A DNA stretch of 64,000 bases from Ignavibacteria bacterium (GCA_016873805.1 VGVZ01000007.1:62001-126000); one strand, 5' to 3'. Positions 16,120 through 26,577 are shown, numbered from the stretch's first letter. Numbers and translations: made by a program. Notes: generated from the sequence alone by a model not told the origin.

Positions 16120-18903
16120 ATGCCACCGGCTGAAGACATAGGCACTCGTAAGCTCGCCGCCATCATGTTTACCGATATCAAAGGATTCTCCCGGAAGATG
16201 GGAGAGAACGAAACGGTCGCGATGGCGCTTCTCAAAGCACACGATGCCATGATGAACGAACTTGTCGCGAAGTACGACGGCAAGGTCATCAAATCGATTG
16301 GCGATTCCTTCATGGTTGACTTTTCCAGCGCCGTGAATGCGGTGAAGTGTGCGATTGAAGCCCAGGAGATCTTCTGGTACTACAACAAGGGAAAATCGGA
16401 TCTCGAGAAGATTGAGATCCGGATCGGGATTCATCTTGGCGATGTGATTACGGACGGCCATGACATATTCGGCGATGGTGTCAATATCGCTTCGCGTATC
16501 GAAGCCGTGACCAGCCCCAACCGCGTCTGCATCTCCCAGGATATCTTCAATCAGGTCAAGAACAAGATGGAGCTCGAGACCTACTCGCTCGGGATGATGG
16601 AATTCAAGAACATTGCGGAACCGATCGAGATCTACGAAATCCTGATGAGTTCAATTCCCGAGCTCTCGAAACCGTCGCGGTTGCGGGAAGAAATTCATTC
16701 GCTCAAGAAAGTGGAGGCGTCTACTCAGCAGGAGGCAGAAGAAGCGCGGAGGGTCGAGGCGGCCAAACGAAAGATCGACGCACGCGAACAGAAAGCCGAA
16801 AAAGAGAAAGAACAGAAAATCAAGCAACATCTGGAGAATGCCCAACTCTTCTTTGATGCAGGGAAGCTGGACGAAGCCGAAACCGAGATCAACGAGATCT
16901 TCAAAATCGTGGCCATCCACGCCAATGCTCAGATTCTCCAGCTGAAGATTGAAGAAGAACGTTTCAAACGGAAGGAACAGAATCGCCTCGAGACCCTCAA
17001 GGAGGAACGACGGAAAGCAGAAGAGCGGGCTCAATTGGTGGAACAGCATCTGCAGCGGGCGAGGATATCCCTCGGTCAGAACAAATATGTCGATGCCCTT
17101 GCGGCTGTTCGCGAGGTCTATCCCCTCGACCCGCACAATGACGACGCGAAGGAACTCGAGGAACGAATCCGGGAAGCAGAACGACTGCGGAACGAACTGA
17201 TGGAGGCGGAAGCGCAGGCGGCCAGGGTGCGAACCGGCGAACCCGCTCCGGTTTCCCGCCCCACAAGAGTCAAAGTCCGCACGATCAGGCAATGGGAGAC
17301 ACAGCAGAAACGAAAGAAATATCTGAAATTCGTAGGCATCGCCGTCGGGAGCATCGTTGTCGTATACCTCTCGGCGACCGTTGTCTACACGGAGGTGAGG
17401 AATCTGATTGTTCCTCGGATTGCATCAGTTGTTGTCCTGCCACTCACCGTCCAGCCAGCCGAAAGTGATACGATCGATGCTGGTTCCGCACTGGCCGCAC
17501 TTGTCACACAAGAGCTTTCGCGTTACAAGCCGTTGACCGTCATCTCGTATTCCACGTCGTCCCAGTTGGGAAATACGGCACCCGATGTTGCCCGGATTGG
17601 ACAAGAACTTGATGTGCGCTACGTTGTCACCGGAACCGTGAACATGCAGAGTCGGTTGTATCGGACAACGTTGAACGTTGTGCAAACAAAGGACGGAGAG
17701 GTCGTCTGGAGCCAATCATTCGATTCGAATTCCCTCGCAGATCCTGCACTGCGCCAGCAGATTGTTCAGGAATTTGTCTCCCTGATGGGAGTGGAACTGA
17801 ATGTCCTCGAACCGGTTCGCCTCACGCGCAATCAGTGGTCGCTTGAATGGTATCTGAGAGGGATGTGGAAGATAGAGCAACCGGAGAAATCACGTGTGGC
17901 GGATGGAATTGTCGATTTACGAAATGCCACGCGCAGTGATTCGACTTTTGCTCAGGCCTGTGCGACGCTTGGGAAAGGGGTGATCCGGCACTACAAACTC
18001 TCGGGCGAATCGGATCTCCAGTTGTTGCGTGAAGCGCACGAATCGAGTCTGCAGGCCCTCAAATTGGATCCCACAAACGTTCTTGCGATTCAGAATCTGG
18101 GGACGATCTTTCGATATCGACAACGCTGGACCGACGCAGAGAACAATCTCCTCGTCGCGTACGAAAATCATCCGGGAAACGCTGAGGTCCGTCGACAGCT
18201 TGCCTTGCTGATGTTGGTTAAAGGGAATGACAGTCGAGCCCTGGAATACGCAACAGAGGCCCATCGACTGGATCCGAGAAACCCCGAATCGCATGAGGTG
18301 CTCGGCGTGATTGCCCATCTCTCGCAGCGCTATGCTGATGCGAGTCGATCCTATGAGCAGGCCGTCAGACTCGGCGGGGATGAATTCCTGTTGACCACTC
18401 GCTACCGATTCTCCGCCTGGCATGCCGAAGGGGTCGGTGCTCGGGCCATTCAAGCGGCGGAACAGATACTCTCCCAGCGCACGGATGACGTTCGGGCATA
18501 TTACTGGATTGGTCGAGCGTACCAATTGGCAGGACAGGTCCAGGAATCAATGAGATTCCTCGAATCCGGTCAGGAACGGGCTCGGGAAATTTTCGATCAG
18601 CAAGGAGATGATCCGCAGGCTCGATCGTACCTGGCGCTGATCTACTCTCGCTTGGGCCGATTCAAAGAAGCAGAGGAAGAGATGTCGCGCGCGCTCGCGG
18701 CGACTCAAGGATCCGGAACGATGCTGTATCGTCAGGCGAGAATGTTCTGGGTTCAAGGGAAGCGGGCGGAGGCGCTGCGGGCTCTTCAGAGCGGCGTTGA
18801 TGCTGAATTCCTTCTTCCGGAGATTTTGAATGCCGATTTCGTTTTTCTGATGCGGGAATCCGACTATCGCAGGATGGTTGTGCCGACGCCATTTCGAGAG
18901 TAG
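16120..18903 (+). CDS. Class III adenylate/guanylate cyclase with TolB-like domain and TPR repeats
   Basis: The ATG at 16120 follows AGAAGGA and is preferred over the upstream TTG, giving 927 residues. Domains in order: a class III cyclase catalytic domain (metal Asp in MFTDIKGFSRK, KSIGDSFMV, FGDGVNIASRIE); a long charged coiled coil; one membrane helix (FVGIAVGSIVVVYLSATVVY); a TolB/FlgO-like domain (VVVLPLTVQPAESD...VTGTVNMQSR); and TPR repeats to the C-terminus. The catalytic residues look intact. The cyclase side should be cytosolic and the TolB-TPR part extracytoplasmic. Its signal and effector are unknown. Confidence 0.92.
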   Translation: MPPAEDIGTRKLAAIMFTDIKGFSRKMGENETVAMALLKAHDAMMNELVAKYDGKVIKSIGDSFMVDFSSAVNAVKCAIEAQEIFWYYNKGKSDLEKIEIRIGIHLGDVITDGHDIFGDGVNIASRIEAVTSPNRVCISQDIFNQVKNKMELETYSLGMMEFKNIAEPIEIYEILMSSIPELSKPSRLREEIHSLKKVEASTQQEAEEARRVEAAKRKIDAREQKAEKEKEQKIKQHLENAQLFFDAGKLDEAETEINEIFKIVAIHANAQILQLKIEEERFKRKEQNRLETLKEERRKAEERAQLVEQHLQRARISLGQNKYVDALAAVREVYPLDPHNDDAKELEERIREAERLRNELMEAEAQAARVRTGEPAPVSRPTRVKVRTIRQWETQQKRKKYLKFVGIAVGSIVVVYLSATVVYTEVRNLIVPRIASVVVLPLTVQPAESDTIDAGSALAALVTQELSRYKPLTVISYSTSSQLGNTAPDVARIGQELDVRYVVTGTVNMQSRLYRTTLNVVQTKDGEVVWSQSFDSNSLADPALRQQIVQEFVSLMGVELNVLEPVRLTRNQWSLEWYLRGMWKIEQPEKSRVADGIVDLRNATRSDSTFAQACATLGKGVIRHYKLSGESDLQLLREAHESSLQALKLDPTNVLAIQNLGTIFRYRQRWTDAENNLLVAYENHPGNAEVRRQLALLMLVKGNDSRALEYATEAHRLDPRNPESHEVLGVIAHLSQRYADASRSYEQAVRLGGDEFLLTTRYRFSAWHAEGVGARAIQAAEQILSQRTDDVRAYYWIGRAYQLAGQVQESMRFLESGQERAREIFDQQGDDPQARSYLALIYSRLGRFKEAEEEMSRALAATQGSGTMLYRQARMFWVQGKRAEALRALQSGVDAEFLLPEILNADFVFLMRESDYRRMVVPTPFRE

Positions 18904-18976
18904 TCAGGCGTTCCGACGCTCTCCATCTAATATTGGATCATCCTCCCCCACGACGACACACCGACGTCCACCCCAA

Positions 18977-21646
18977 CTACTTGCTAATCCAATAGCTTAA
19001 CTTGATGGAAAAGACATTGTCGGGACGGTCTCTGAGAAGAGTCGAGAGATCGTCTTCAATCTGAACCTTTCCACGCGTATCGGCAAACGATTTTTGATTT
19101 GTCCATACTCCGTAGAGCGTAGAACCTGGGAGAAATTCCCACCGAAGAACGACGTTTGCTTTCAGCGATCCGATGTTGAAACTTCGATCGGTCACCAAGA
19201 ACGGGGCTGCTCGTCCGGTTGGGCCGTCGGGATCGATCTCATAGAGGTCTCCCGAACGGACAATTCGCGATCCCCCCTCTCCGTACGTGAGAAAACGATA
19301 TGTCCCTGGTTGAGAGAGCTCCTTCAGGTTGTCGTAGTCTCCGACGGCGATGAAGGGCTGTGCATAGAGTTGCAGGCTCAAGCCCGGGGTGAACGTTACG
19401 TTCAGTCGCACCGTCGCTGCGAGGGTGGTTTGGGAAAGGGTCGCGAAAACGTAACGGTTTCCATAGGTGTGCTGGGCTGTCGGGTCATTGATCGTGGCCA
19501 CATATTGGGCCATGTTGAGTTGGCGGGAAAGATACGGACCCACCGAGACCAAGACTGCCTTCGAGGGTTTGAGATTGAGATTGAGACCGGATGTGACATT
19601 CCATGCGCCGGATTCATTCTTTGAGGCGAAGAGAGAGAGATTTCCGGACACGTTCTTCCGGGAATCGCTGTAGAAGTACATTGATGTGTAGACACTGCTC
19701 AAGAGCCTCGAGAGGGGACCGCCGCGGGTGAGCCGGTCGTCATAACTCTCGCCATCATACCCGAGAAAGATATATCCCCCCCAATAGCTCAGAAGCATGA
19801 GATTCGACAGTGCGACATACGTGTGCGCGGTACGCAAGCCGCCGAAGTTGAATTCCTGCAAGACAGCCGCACCGATGGATTTGTAACGGAAGACGCGATC
19901 GGGTTCGAACCACGAATACGCCACATAGAGATGCGAATTGATGATGTCCGACTTGGAGTGATAGCCGATATCATTCAGCTCGAAGCTCGGATGTACGATG
20001 CCGAGAGCGCCGTTGATGCGAAGATTGCCGCGGTCTTTTGAGAGCCACAGACGCGTCGCCCACCCGGACAACGACATGGCCGATGAATCCGCCGACACAT
20101 GAGTTGCGTCGGGCCTTTGGAAGTAATGTTGCGACGAATGCTGAAGAGCATAGATCCGATCGGCTCGGCCTTCCACGCGAGAAATGCCGGACCAACCAGT
20201 AAGAATCCACTCCTTCTGCTCGTCGAAGGAGTACCAACCGTCTACACCTAATGTCATTGCGCGGCGGTTGAGGAGAGCTGCCAGCCCGTCGGTCCGGGTG
20301 TCACGTTCCACATATGTTCCGAGAAGTCCGATGGAGTGTCTGGAATTGTTGAACTCGCGTTTTGCGCGAATAACCGTATACACGCTCAGAGGTTCGATCT
20401 CATCCTCATACCGGAAGCCGGCAGAATCGACGCTTCCGTGCTCGCGTTGCGTGACTGCCGAAAGAGCCGCCAGGGACCAGCCGCCTTCGGTTTTGCCGCT
20501 GACTTTCGCAGCACCGAGGATTGTTGTGCGGTCGGGAATGTTTGTGAATCCTACATGGCTCACCTTTCCTTGCGGAGCTCTGCCGATTCTTCGACTATAG
20601 AAGAAGATCGGATCGGACCAATTGAAATTCATCAGACTCGTTGCGCCTCCCCGTCCAAACCGCAATATCGTTGCTCCCTCCAGGAAGAAAGGGCGCTTCT
20701 CTTCGAAAAAGGTCTCATAGGCGGTCAGGTTTACGACGGCGGGATCAACCTCAACCTGTGCGAAATCAGGATTCAACGCGACATCCATCGTGAGATCCCC
20801 CGTCAGTCCGACCTTAAGATCGGCGCCGATGTGAGCGAAGTAGTCTCTCCCAAGAACATACGGATCGTCCCGTCCCTTGTTGAAGCTGTGAACGGGGGGG
20901 TGCTCCACCAGCTTGGCCGTCGCGGCTACGTAGGGAACAAATTCAATCCTCTTCGGGGGGGTAATTCCCTCGATTCCCACGAGTTGTGACCAACGGGACA
21001 CCCGAACCTGATCGTTCAATGGATGGAGGGAAAGATACGAGTACTCGTTTCTGCGATAGATCCGTCGCTCGAACTCAATTCCCATCAGAAAGGGATCTCT
21101 CCGCTCGAAGCGGAGCTGAGAGAAAGGAATGCGGAACTCAACGCTCCAGCCGACGGAATCTCTCTTGACGCCAACCGACCAGACCCCGTCCCATGAGAGA
21201 TCGATTTTATTGTCGTCGTAATACAATCCGTCGGCGATCGAACCGGTCGGATTCGTACCAAACATATATCCGGTGAGTCGATCGTAGTTGGCGTCGAGGA
21301 GGACGCGGAACCAATCGGAATCGAATCCCTCATCGCGACGGACAAGACGTGCAACGATTGAGTCAGGTGAGCGGTCGCAGAGTTTCGCGGCGACATACAG
21401 AGCTTCCGCGTCGTACGAAATCCATACAAAGGAATCTTCCTTTGATGGCATCCCCTCATCTGGTTCGCGCTGAATGAAACCGCCGATGGGCGGGCGTTGC
21501 CAATCCGGTTCCGAGAGAACTCCGTCTATGACGATCGCGGCAACCCGTGGTTGTGCCGGCATGACCCTCTGGGCAAGGAGAGAGGACACAGACCCAGTCA
21601 GAACTGTGAGCGCAATGATAAAGGCGCGGCAAAAACGAAGATTCAT
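18977..21646 (-). CDS. DUF5916 protein with N-terminal CBM9-like domain (outer-membrane barrel)
   Basis: The 889-residue protein has a signal peptide (IIALTVLTGSVSSLLAQ). A carbohydrate-binding-9-like beta domain follows (DGVLSEPDWQRPP, DWFRVLLDANYDR, GWSVEFRIPFSQLRF). The DUF5916 portion comes next, with the hallmark NPDFAQVEVDPAVVNLTAYETFFEEKR (first residues FAQVEVDPAVVNL) and FFYSRRIG. The C-terminal half has alternating aromatic strands typical of an outer-membrane barrel and ends in an amphipathic strand. Proteins of this type are common in Bacteroidota and related groups; the function is unknown and may be surface binding of a ligand. It is convergent with the cyclase gene. Confidence 0.9.
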   Translation of the reverse strand: MNLRFCRAFIIALTVLTGSVSSLLAQRVMPAQPRVAAIVIDGVLSEPDWQRPPIGGFIQREPDEGMPSKEDSFVWISYDAEALYVAAKLCDRSPDSIVARLVRRDEGFDSDWFRVLLDANYDRLTGYMFGTNPTGSIADGLYYDDNKIDLSWDGVWSVGVKRDSVGWSVEFRIPFSQLRFERRDPFLMGIEFERRIYRRNEYSYLSLHPLNDQVRVSRWSQLVGIEGITPPKRIEFVPYVAATAKLVEHPPVHSFNKGRDDPYVLGRDYFAHIGADLKVGLTGDLTMDVALNPDFAQVEVDPAVVNLTAYETFFEEKRPFFLEGATILRFGRGGATSLMNFNWSDPIFFYSRRIGRAPQGKVSHVGFTNIPDRTTILGAAKVSGKTEGGWSLAALSAVTQREHGSVDSAGFRYEDEIEPLSVYTVIRAKREFNNSRHSIGLLGTYVERDTRTDGLAALLNRRAMTLGVDGWYSFDEQKEWILTGWSGISRVEGRADRIYALQHSSQHYFQRPDATHVSADSSAMSLSGWATRLWLSKDRGNLRINGALGIVHPSFELNDIGYHSKSDIINSHLYVAYSWFEPDRVFRYKSIGAAVLQEFNFGGLRTAHTYVALSNLMLLSYWGGYIFLGYDGESYDDRLTRGGPLSRLLSSVYTSMYFYSDSRKNVSGNLSLFASKNESGAWNVTSGLNLNLKPSKAVLVSVGPYLSRQLNMAQYVATINDPTAQHTYGNRYVFATLSQTTLAATVRLNVTFTPGLSLQLYAQPFIAVGDYDNLKELSQPGTYRFLTYGEGGSRIVRSGDLYEIDPDGPTGRAAPFLVTDRSFNIGSLKANVVLRWEFLPGSTLYGVWTNQKSFADTRGKVQIEDDLSTLLRDRPDNVFSIKLSYWISK

Positions 21647-21894
21647 TGTCGGGAGGGAAGTCGAATCTAACGAAATGTAGAAACGATTCGCAGAAATATC
21701 TGAATAGGTAAACTGAGATGCAACAAAATCCGTGGAGACTCATCGCCCAACCCGACGGCAGTCACGGCTGTCGCGTGCCTTGCCTCACAATGCGACTTTG
21801 TTTATTTTTTAAAAATTCAAAGAGAATAGACACTCGTGTGCGTGGTCACCGAAGAGAAGTGCCATACCCACATTACGACGATTGAGCGAGGGGC

Positions 21895-22728
21895 ATGATT
21901 CTTCACCTTGAACAAGTATCCTTCACTTATCCCTCAAACCCGATATTTTATAATCTTTCGTTAGAAATCCGTGCCGGCGAGTTTCTCTCCATTCTGGGTC
22001 CGAACGGCTCGGGGAAGAGCACACTGCTGAAGCTCATGAGCCGTATTCTCGAGCCGGACGCCGGGAAAATCGAACTTCAGTCAATACCTCTCCCACGTTA
22101 CTCGCGGCGCCGGCTCTCTCAGCTCATCGGCTACGTCCCTCAGGACTCGAGCTGGCTCTTTCCGTTCAGCGTTCAGGAGGTTGTTCTGATGGGGCGAACT
22201 CCGCATGTCCGTTCATTCGGCTTCGACCGTGAGAACGATCTCGACATCGCCCGTGAGTCGATGAAACGTGTCAATATCCTGGAATTGGCGGACAAAGCGG
22301 TCACGGCTATTTCGGGTGGCGAACGACAACGTGCCCTCATTGCACGTGCCCTGGCGCAGCAACCCCGAATCCTCTTGCTTGACGAACCGAATGCGCATCT
22401 TGATATCGCTCACCAGCTCGAAGTCTTTGAGATTTTGAGAAATGAGAACGACGAGCGGAATCTCACAATCATTTGCGTGTCACACGACATTAACCTCGCG
22501 TCGGCATTTAGCAAGAGCATTCTACTGCTCGCACCGCTCGGCGGAGCAATGGCCCCCCTGGGAAGCATTGCCGCTCTTGGAATCCCATCGGCCGTGCTTA
22601 CCCGTTCGACCTTGTCAAAGGTCTTTGACGCGCCAATCATTGTCGATACGCATCCTACCGCAGGCACGCCCAGGGTTTCACTTGAAGTCAAAAAGCAGTA
22701 TCCTCTGGTGCACGGTGTTGGGAAGTGA
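21895..22728 (+). CDS. ABC transporter ATP-binding protein (FecE/BtuD type)
   Basis: The 277-residue ATPase has Walker A GPNGSGKST, signature SGGERQRALIARAL, Walker B ILLLDEPNAHLD and an H-loop in VSHDINLA. Spacing and sequence resemble the ATPases of iron-siderophore, heme and cobalamin importers. Neither a permease nor a binding protein is adjacent; the following genes are nusB and an MFS transporter, so its partners must be elsewhere. The ATG lies at the end of an AT-rich 248-base gap that probably holds the promoter. Confidence 0.88.
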   Translation: MILHLEQVSFTYPSNPIFYNLSLEIRAGEFLSILGPNGSGKSTLLKLMSRILEPDAGKIELQSIPLPRYSRRRLSQLIGYVPQDSSWLFPFSVQEVVLMGRTPHVRSFGFDRENDLDIARESMKRVNILELADKAVTAISGGERQRALIARALAQQPRILLLDEPNAHLDIAHQLEVFEILRNENDERNLTIICVSHDINLASAFSKSILLLAPLGGAMAPLGSIAALGIPSAVLTRSTLSKVFDAPIIVDTHPTAGTPRVSLEVKKQYPLVHGVGK

Positions 22729-22806
22729 GAGACGGTCCTTCCACCGGGCAGCCGCGCGATGGTCGCGCCCCGGTTTGAGAACAACAAGGCGGAGCGTCAT
22801 AGAGAA

Positions 22807-23283
22807 ATGAGCCAAAAGCGTCGAATCGTACGCGAACGAGTTCTGCAAGCGCTCTACGCGTATGAACTGTCACGAGAGCCGATTGAATTTGTGGTCCAAC
22901 AGATTCTCTCGGATCTCAACGGTCAACCGACCATGACAGATTTTGCGAAGCGATTGATCATGAAGGTTGTCGGGACGAGCGACGAACTTGACGCCATAAT
23001 CAGGGAACGAGTGGCAAATTGGGAGTTCAACCGATTGGCCATTCTTGACAGGATCATCCTCCGTATGGCCATCTGTGAGCTCCTCTATTTTGAAGATATC
23101 CCTCCGAAAGTCTCGATCAACGAAGCGATCGAGATTGCACGGCGCTTCAGCACAGAAAAGAGCGACAAGTTTGTGAACGGCGTCCTCGATTCGGTGCTCG
23201 AAGATCTCCGGGAGGGGGGAAGACTGAAAAAGACAGGAAGAGGATTGCTCGAAACCTCCGCCAAAAAGAATTCTCCCGCATGA
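22807..23283 (+). CDS. nusB: Transcription antitermination factor NusB
   Basis: The 158-residue all-helical protein has typical NusB blocks: RRIVRERVLQALYAYEL, DELDAIIRERVANWEFNRLAILDRIILRMAICELL (first part quoted from WEFNRLAILDR), IPPKVSINEAIEIARRFS and KFVNGVLDSV. NusB joins NusE (S10) at boxA RNA to support rRNA antitermination. The track's start at 22759 adds a non-homologous leader; the ATG at 22807 is chosen by family length. Its stop overlaps the MFS gene by four bases. Confidence 0.93.
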   Translation: MSQKRRIVRERVLQALYAYELSREPIEFVVQQILSDLNGQPTMTDFAKRLIMKVVGTSDELDAIIRERVANWEFNRLAILDRIILRMAICELLYFEDIPPKVSINEAIEIARRFSTEKSDKFVNGVLDSVLEDLREGGRLKKTGRGLLETSAKKNSPA

Positions 23284-24524
23284 GCGCTGAAACCAGCACG
23301 CCTCGCCGACGGATCTTTGCCTGGACCCTTTTCGACTTCGCGAATACCGCCTTCTACGTTATCATTCTCACCGTCGGATTTCCCACCTATTTTCGTGAGA
23401 TCATCGCAGGCAACATCGGCACCGCCGATCTCCTCTGGAGTATTTCTTTCAGCGCTTCCATGTTGATCGTCGCACTTCTTTCGCCCATCCTGGGGGCGGC
23501 GGCGGACCATGGGGCTGGCAAGAAGAAGTTTCTCGCCGTCTTCACAGCCTTCTGTATCGCGGCGACAGCTTCCCTCTTCGTCGTCGAGGAGTCGATGATT
23601 ATCACCGGCATGTTGCTGCTGATTCTCGCGAATGTCGGCTTTGAGGCGGGACTGGTATTCTATGATGCGTTCCTGCCGGAGATTGCCACGGAGCGAAGCT
23701 ATGGGCGAGTATCAGGGTACGGTTTCGCCATGGGCTATGTGGGATCACTCGTGACACTGCTGGTTGCGTTTCCGCTCTATCAGGGGGGATTTGAAGCCGG
23801 CAACCTCGGCAACATCCGAATGAGTTTCTTGATTGCCGCCTCGTTCTTTATGATTTTTGCTCTTCCACTCTTTCTTGTCGTCCCTGATCGTCAGCATCGT
23901 CCGGCGCTTCAGTTCGATTTCGTTCGTGTTGGAATTCGTCGTGTCCGGTCGACGTTCCGGGAGATCTCAGAGTACAGAAACGTCGCGAGGTTCTTGCTTG
24001 CCTACTTCGTCTATATCGATGGCGTCAACACGATAATCGTCTTTTCGGCAATATTCGCGCGTCAGACGCTGAGGTTTGGATTGGATGAGATCGTGCTCTT
24101 TTTCGCGCTGGTCCAAACCTCGGCAATCATCGGTTCCGTCCTGTTCGGGATTTTGGCGGATCATATCGGTCAAAAGAAATCACTCAATCTTTCGTTGCTG
24201 ATTTGGCTGGCGATCGTTGTTGCGTCGTACCTCGTTGTCGACAAAACGCAATTCTATGTTATCGGATTCTTTGCAGGAATTGCGCTGGGATCCTCCCAAT
24301 CGATCAGTCGCAGTCTGATGTCTCATCTGACACCGATGGAGAAGAAGACCGAATTCTTCGGGTTCTTTTCTTTCTTCGGAAAGGCCTCTGCCATACTTGG
24401 TCCTCTTGTCTTTGGCGTTGTCTCGTCGATGTCCGATCAGCGAAACGCGATAATTTCAATTGCGTTCTTCCTTCTCATTGGGTTGATCCTCCTGCAACGG
24501 GTTGAGGAGCCTTCAAAAGCGTGA
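23280..24524 (+). CDS. MFS transporter, Atg22/UMF1-like
   Basis: The 414-residue protein has about twelve membrane segments and begins with FAWTLFDFANTAFYVIILTV, characteristic of the UMF1/Atg22-like branch of the major facilitator superfamily. Further support comes from SYGRVSGYGFAMGYVGS and GSSQSISRSLMSHLTP. Related vacuolar proteins export amino acids; bacterial substrates are not established. The ATG overlaps the nusB stop codon, so expression is coupled to nusB. Confidence 0.85.
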   Translation: MSAETSTPRRRIFAWTLFDFANTAFYVIILTVGFPTYFREIIAGNIGTADLLWSISFSASMLIVALLSPILGAAADHGAGKKKFLAVFTAFCIAATASLFVVEESMIITGMLLLILANVGFEAGLVFYDAFLPEIATERSYGRVSGYGFAMGYVGSLVTLLVAFPLYQGGFEAGNLGNIRMSFLIAASFFMIFALPLFLVVPDRQHRPALQFDFVRVGIRRVRSTFREISEYRNVARFLLAYFVYIDGVNTIIVFSAIFARQTLRFGLDEIVLFFALVQTSAIIGSVLFGILADHIGQKKSLNLSLLIWLAIVVASYLVVDKTQFYVIGFFAGIALGSSQSISRSLMSHLTPMEKKTEFFGFFSFFGKASAILGPLVFGVVSSMSDQRNAIISIAFFLLIGLILLQRVEEPSKA

Positions 24525-24636
24525 TGTCTTCTGGCCTTTCGCATTGCATTTCCTGGCCTTTCTCTTTAGATTCGATCCACGATTGACACACATCAGAGGA
24601 TCCATACTCCGTAACCCATTATCACGAGGAACGCGA

Positions 24637-26559
24637 TTGTTGAGATTCACAGGTCTGATTCTTCTCATTCTCCTGCACCTGCCCAGCCCTTCCTCGGCCC
24701 AACCTGTATCCCTTGAAATCAAGCTTCCGCCGATTGTCCTTTCCGGGGTGAATTTCACCCTCGAGATTGCCGCAAGAGATTCTTCGGGAAACCCAGCGGT
24801 TCATTTTGCGAAGACCCCGGAACTCATCGGCATCGAGCTCAATGTCATCGGCGATCATCCGGCAGCGATGCCATCGTTCGCGAAAGGAAAACTGGTCGTT
24901 GAAAACGCGATCATTCGAGAATTCGGAACCAGAGAAATCGTTGTTCGGGTGGAGGGAATGGAATTACGGCAGTCGGTCCGGGTCATCCCCGGCATTCTGA
25001 GCATCTTGCCCCCGCTCGTTGCAATTCTCCTCGCGTTAATTCTGCGTCAGGTGGTCGTCTCCCTGTTTGCGGGAATCTGGGTCGGCGCGATCATTCTCTT
25101 TGACTACAATATCGTTGGGGGAATCTTCCGCGTTCTCGATCATTTTATTGTGAAAGCCCTCTCGGATGTCAGCCACATGAAGATCATTCTCTTCAGCATG
25201 CTCTTCGGCGGCATGGTGGGGGTCATTTCGAAAAACGGCGGCACGATCGGCATCGCGAACCTGATTACCCGCTATGCAAAGAATGCACGGGGGGGGCAGG
25301 TCTCCGCATGGGCGATGTCCTTCGTGATGTTCTTTGATGACTACGCAAATGTCCTGGTGCGCGGGAACTTGATGAGGCCCATCACGGACCGACTCCGGAT
25401 TTCACGGGAAAAGCTCTCCTTCATCGTCGATGCAGGAGCGGCGACCGTCACGAGCGTGTTCCTGATTTCAACATGGATCGGCTACGAAGTGGGACTCATC
25501 GAGCAGGGGCTGAAGCTCATCGGATCGAACGAGGATGCCTATTCTGTCTTTCTTCAGACGATCCCGTATCGATTCTACCCAATCCTGACGATGATTCTCG
25601 TCTTCCTCGTTTCTTACCTCGGACGGGATTTTGGTCCAATGCTCACCGCGGAGAGACGTGCGCGCGCAACCGGAGAGGTACTCCGGGAGGGATCACAACC
25701 GGCCGTCGATCTCACAGACACAACATCGCAATATACCACCGACAAGCCGGCCCGCTGGTACAACGGACTCTTGCCGATCATTGCCATCCTGGCGGTCGGT
25801 ATTTATGGACTGTACAGTACCGGGACCGCGGCACTGCAGGATGCCGGTATTGAGACATACACGATCGGCGAGATCATCAGCAAATCCGATTCGTACGCTG
25901 CCCTGCTCTGGGCATCGTTCACCGGCTGTCTGGTGGCAATTGTTCTCTCGGTGGGACAGAGAATCCTCAAGGTGACGGAAGCAATCGACGCCTGGTTCAA
26001 TGGACTGAAGTCGATGCTGCTTGCGATGCTGATTCTGGTCCTCGCGTGGTCGATCGGAGCCGTGACGGAAGAAGTGAATACGGCGGGATATTTGGTACAG
26101 ATCCTCCGGGGAACGATCGAGCCACACTGGCTCCCCGTGCTCACGTTCCTCATTGCCGCCGTGATCAGTTTCGCGACCGGCACAAGTTGGGGCACGATGG
26201 CGATCATGATGCCGCTCGTCATTCCGCTTGCGCACACCCTGGGGCTCGATGCGAGACTGTCGCCCGTTGATCTGGAAATCGTGTTGCATGGCGTGATCAG
26301 CTCGGTTCTCGCGGGTGCCGTGTTCGGCGACCATTGTTCTCCGATTTCCGACACGACAATCTTGAGTTCTATGGCCTCAGCCTGTGATCATATCGACCAT
26401 GTGCGGACGCAGCTTCCCTATGCGCTTCTCGCCGCCGTCATCGGCATGATCGTCGGGGATATTCCGACGGCGTTCGGACTGTCTCCATGGATTTCGATCG
26501 CGGTTGGCACGGCGATCATGATCGGATTCCTCTATCTGTTTGGTAAGAAGATCGACTAA
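24637..26559 (+). CDS. NhaC-type Na+/H+ antiporter with secreted N-terminal domain
   Basis: The TTG at 24637 sits 6 bases after an AGGA site and opens with a signal-peptide-like segment (LLRFTGLILLILLHLPSPSSAQ, quoted in part). The track's earlier start overlaps the MFS gene. About 115 residues of beta-rich, Ig-like sequence (LEIKLPPIVLSGVNFTLEIA) follow before the first antiporter helix. The remainder, of the Na+/H+ antiporter NhaC superfamily, has SWAMSFVMFFDDYANVLV-like (FFDDYANVLVRGN), ATGTSWGTMAI and FGDHCSPISDTT motifs. The product should be 640 residues. An extracytoplasmic domain in front of the antiporter is unusual. Confidence 0.85.
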   Translation: MLRFTGLILLILLHLPSPSSAQPVSLEIKLPPIVLSGVNFTLEIAARDSSGNPAVHFAKTPELIGIELNVIGDHPAAMPSFAKGKLVVENAIIREFGTREIVVRVEGMELRQSVRVIPGILSILPPLVAILLALILRQVVVSLFAGIWVGAIILFDYNIVGGIFRVLDHFIVKALSDVSHMKIILFSMLFGGMVGVISKNGGTIGIANLITRYAKNARGGQVSAWAMSFVMFFDDYANVLVRGNLMRPITDRLRISREKLSFIVDAGAATVTSVFLISTWIGYEVGLIEQGLKLIGSNEDAYSVFLQTIPYRFYPILTMILVFLVSYLGRDFGPMLTAERRARATGEVLREGSQPAVDLTDTTSQYTTDKPARWYNGLLPIIAILAVGIYGLYSTGTAALQDAGIETYTIGEIISKSDSYAALLWASFTGCLVAIVLSVGQRILKVTEAIDAWFNGLKSMLLAMLILVLAWSIGAVTEEVNTAGYLVQILRGTIEPHWLPVLTFLIAAVISFATGTSWGTMAIMMPLVIPLAHTLGLDARLSPVDLEIVLHGVISSVLAGAVFGDHCSPISDTTILSSMASACDHIDHVRTQLPYALLAAVIGMIVGDIPTAFGLSPWISIAVGTAIMIGFLYLFGKKID

Positions 26560-26577
26560 GGAAAGGGCTCTCCTTCT

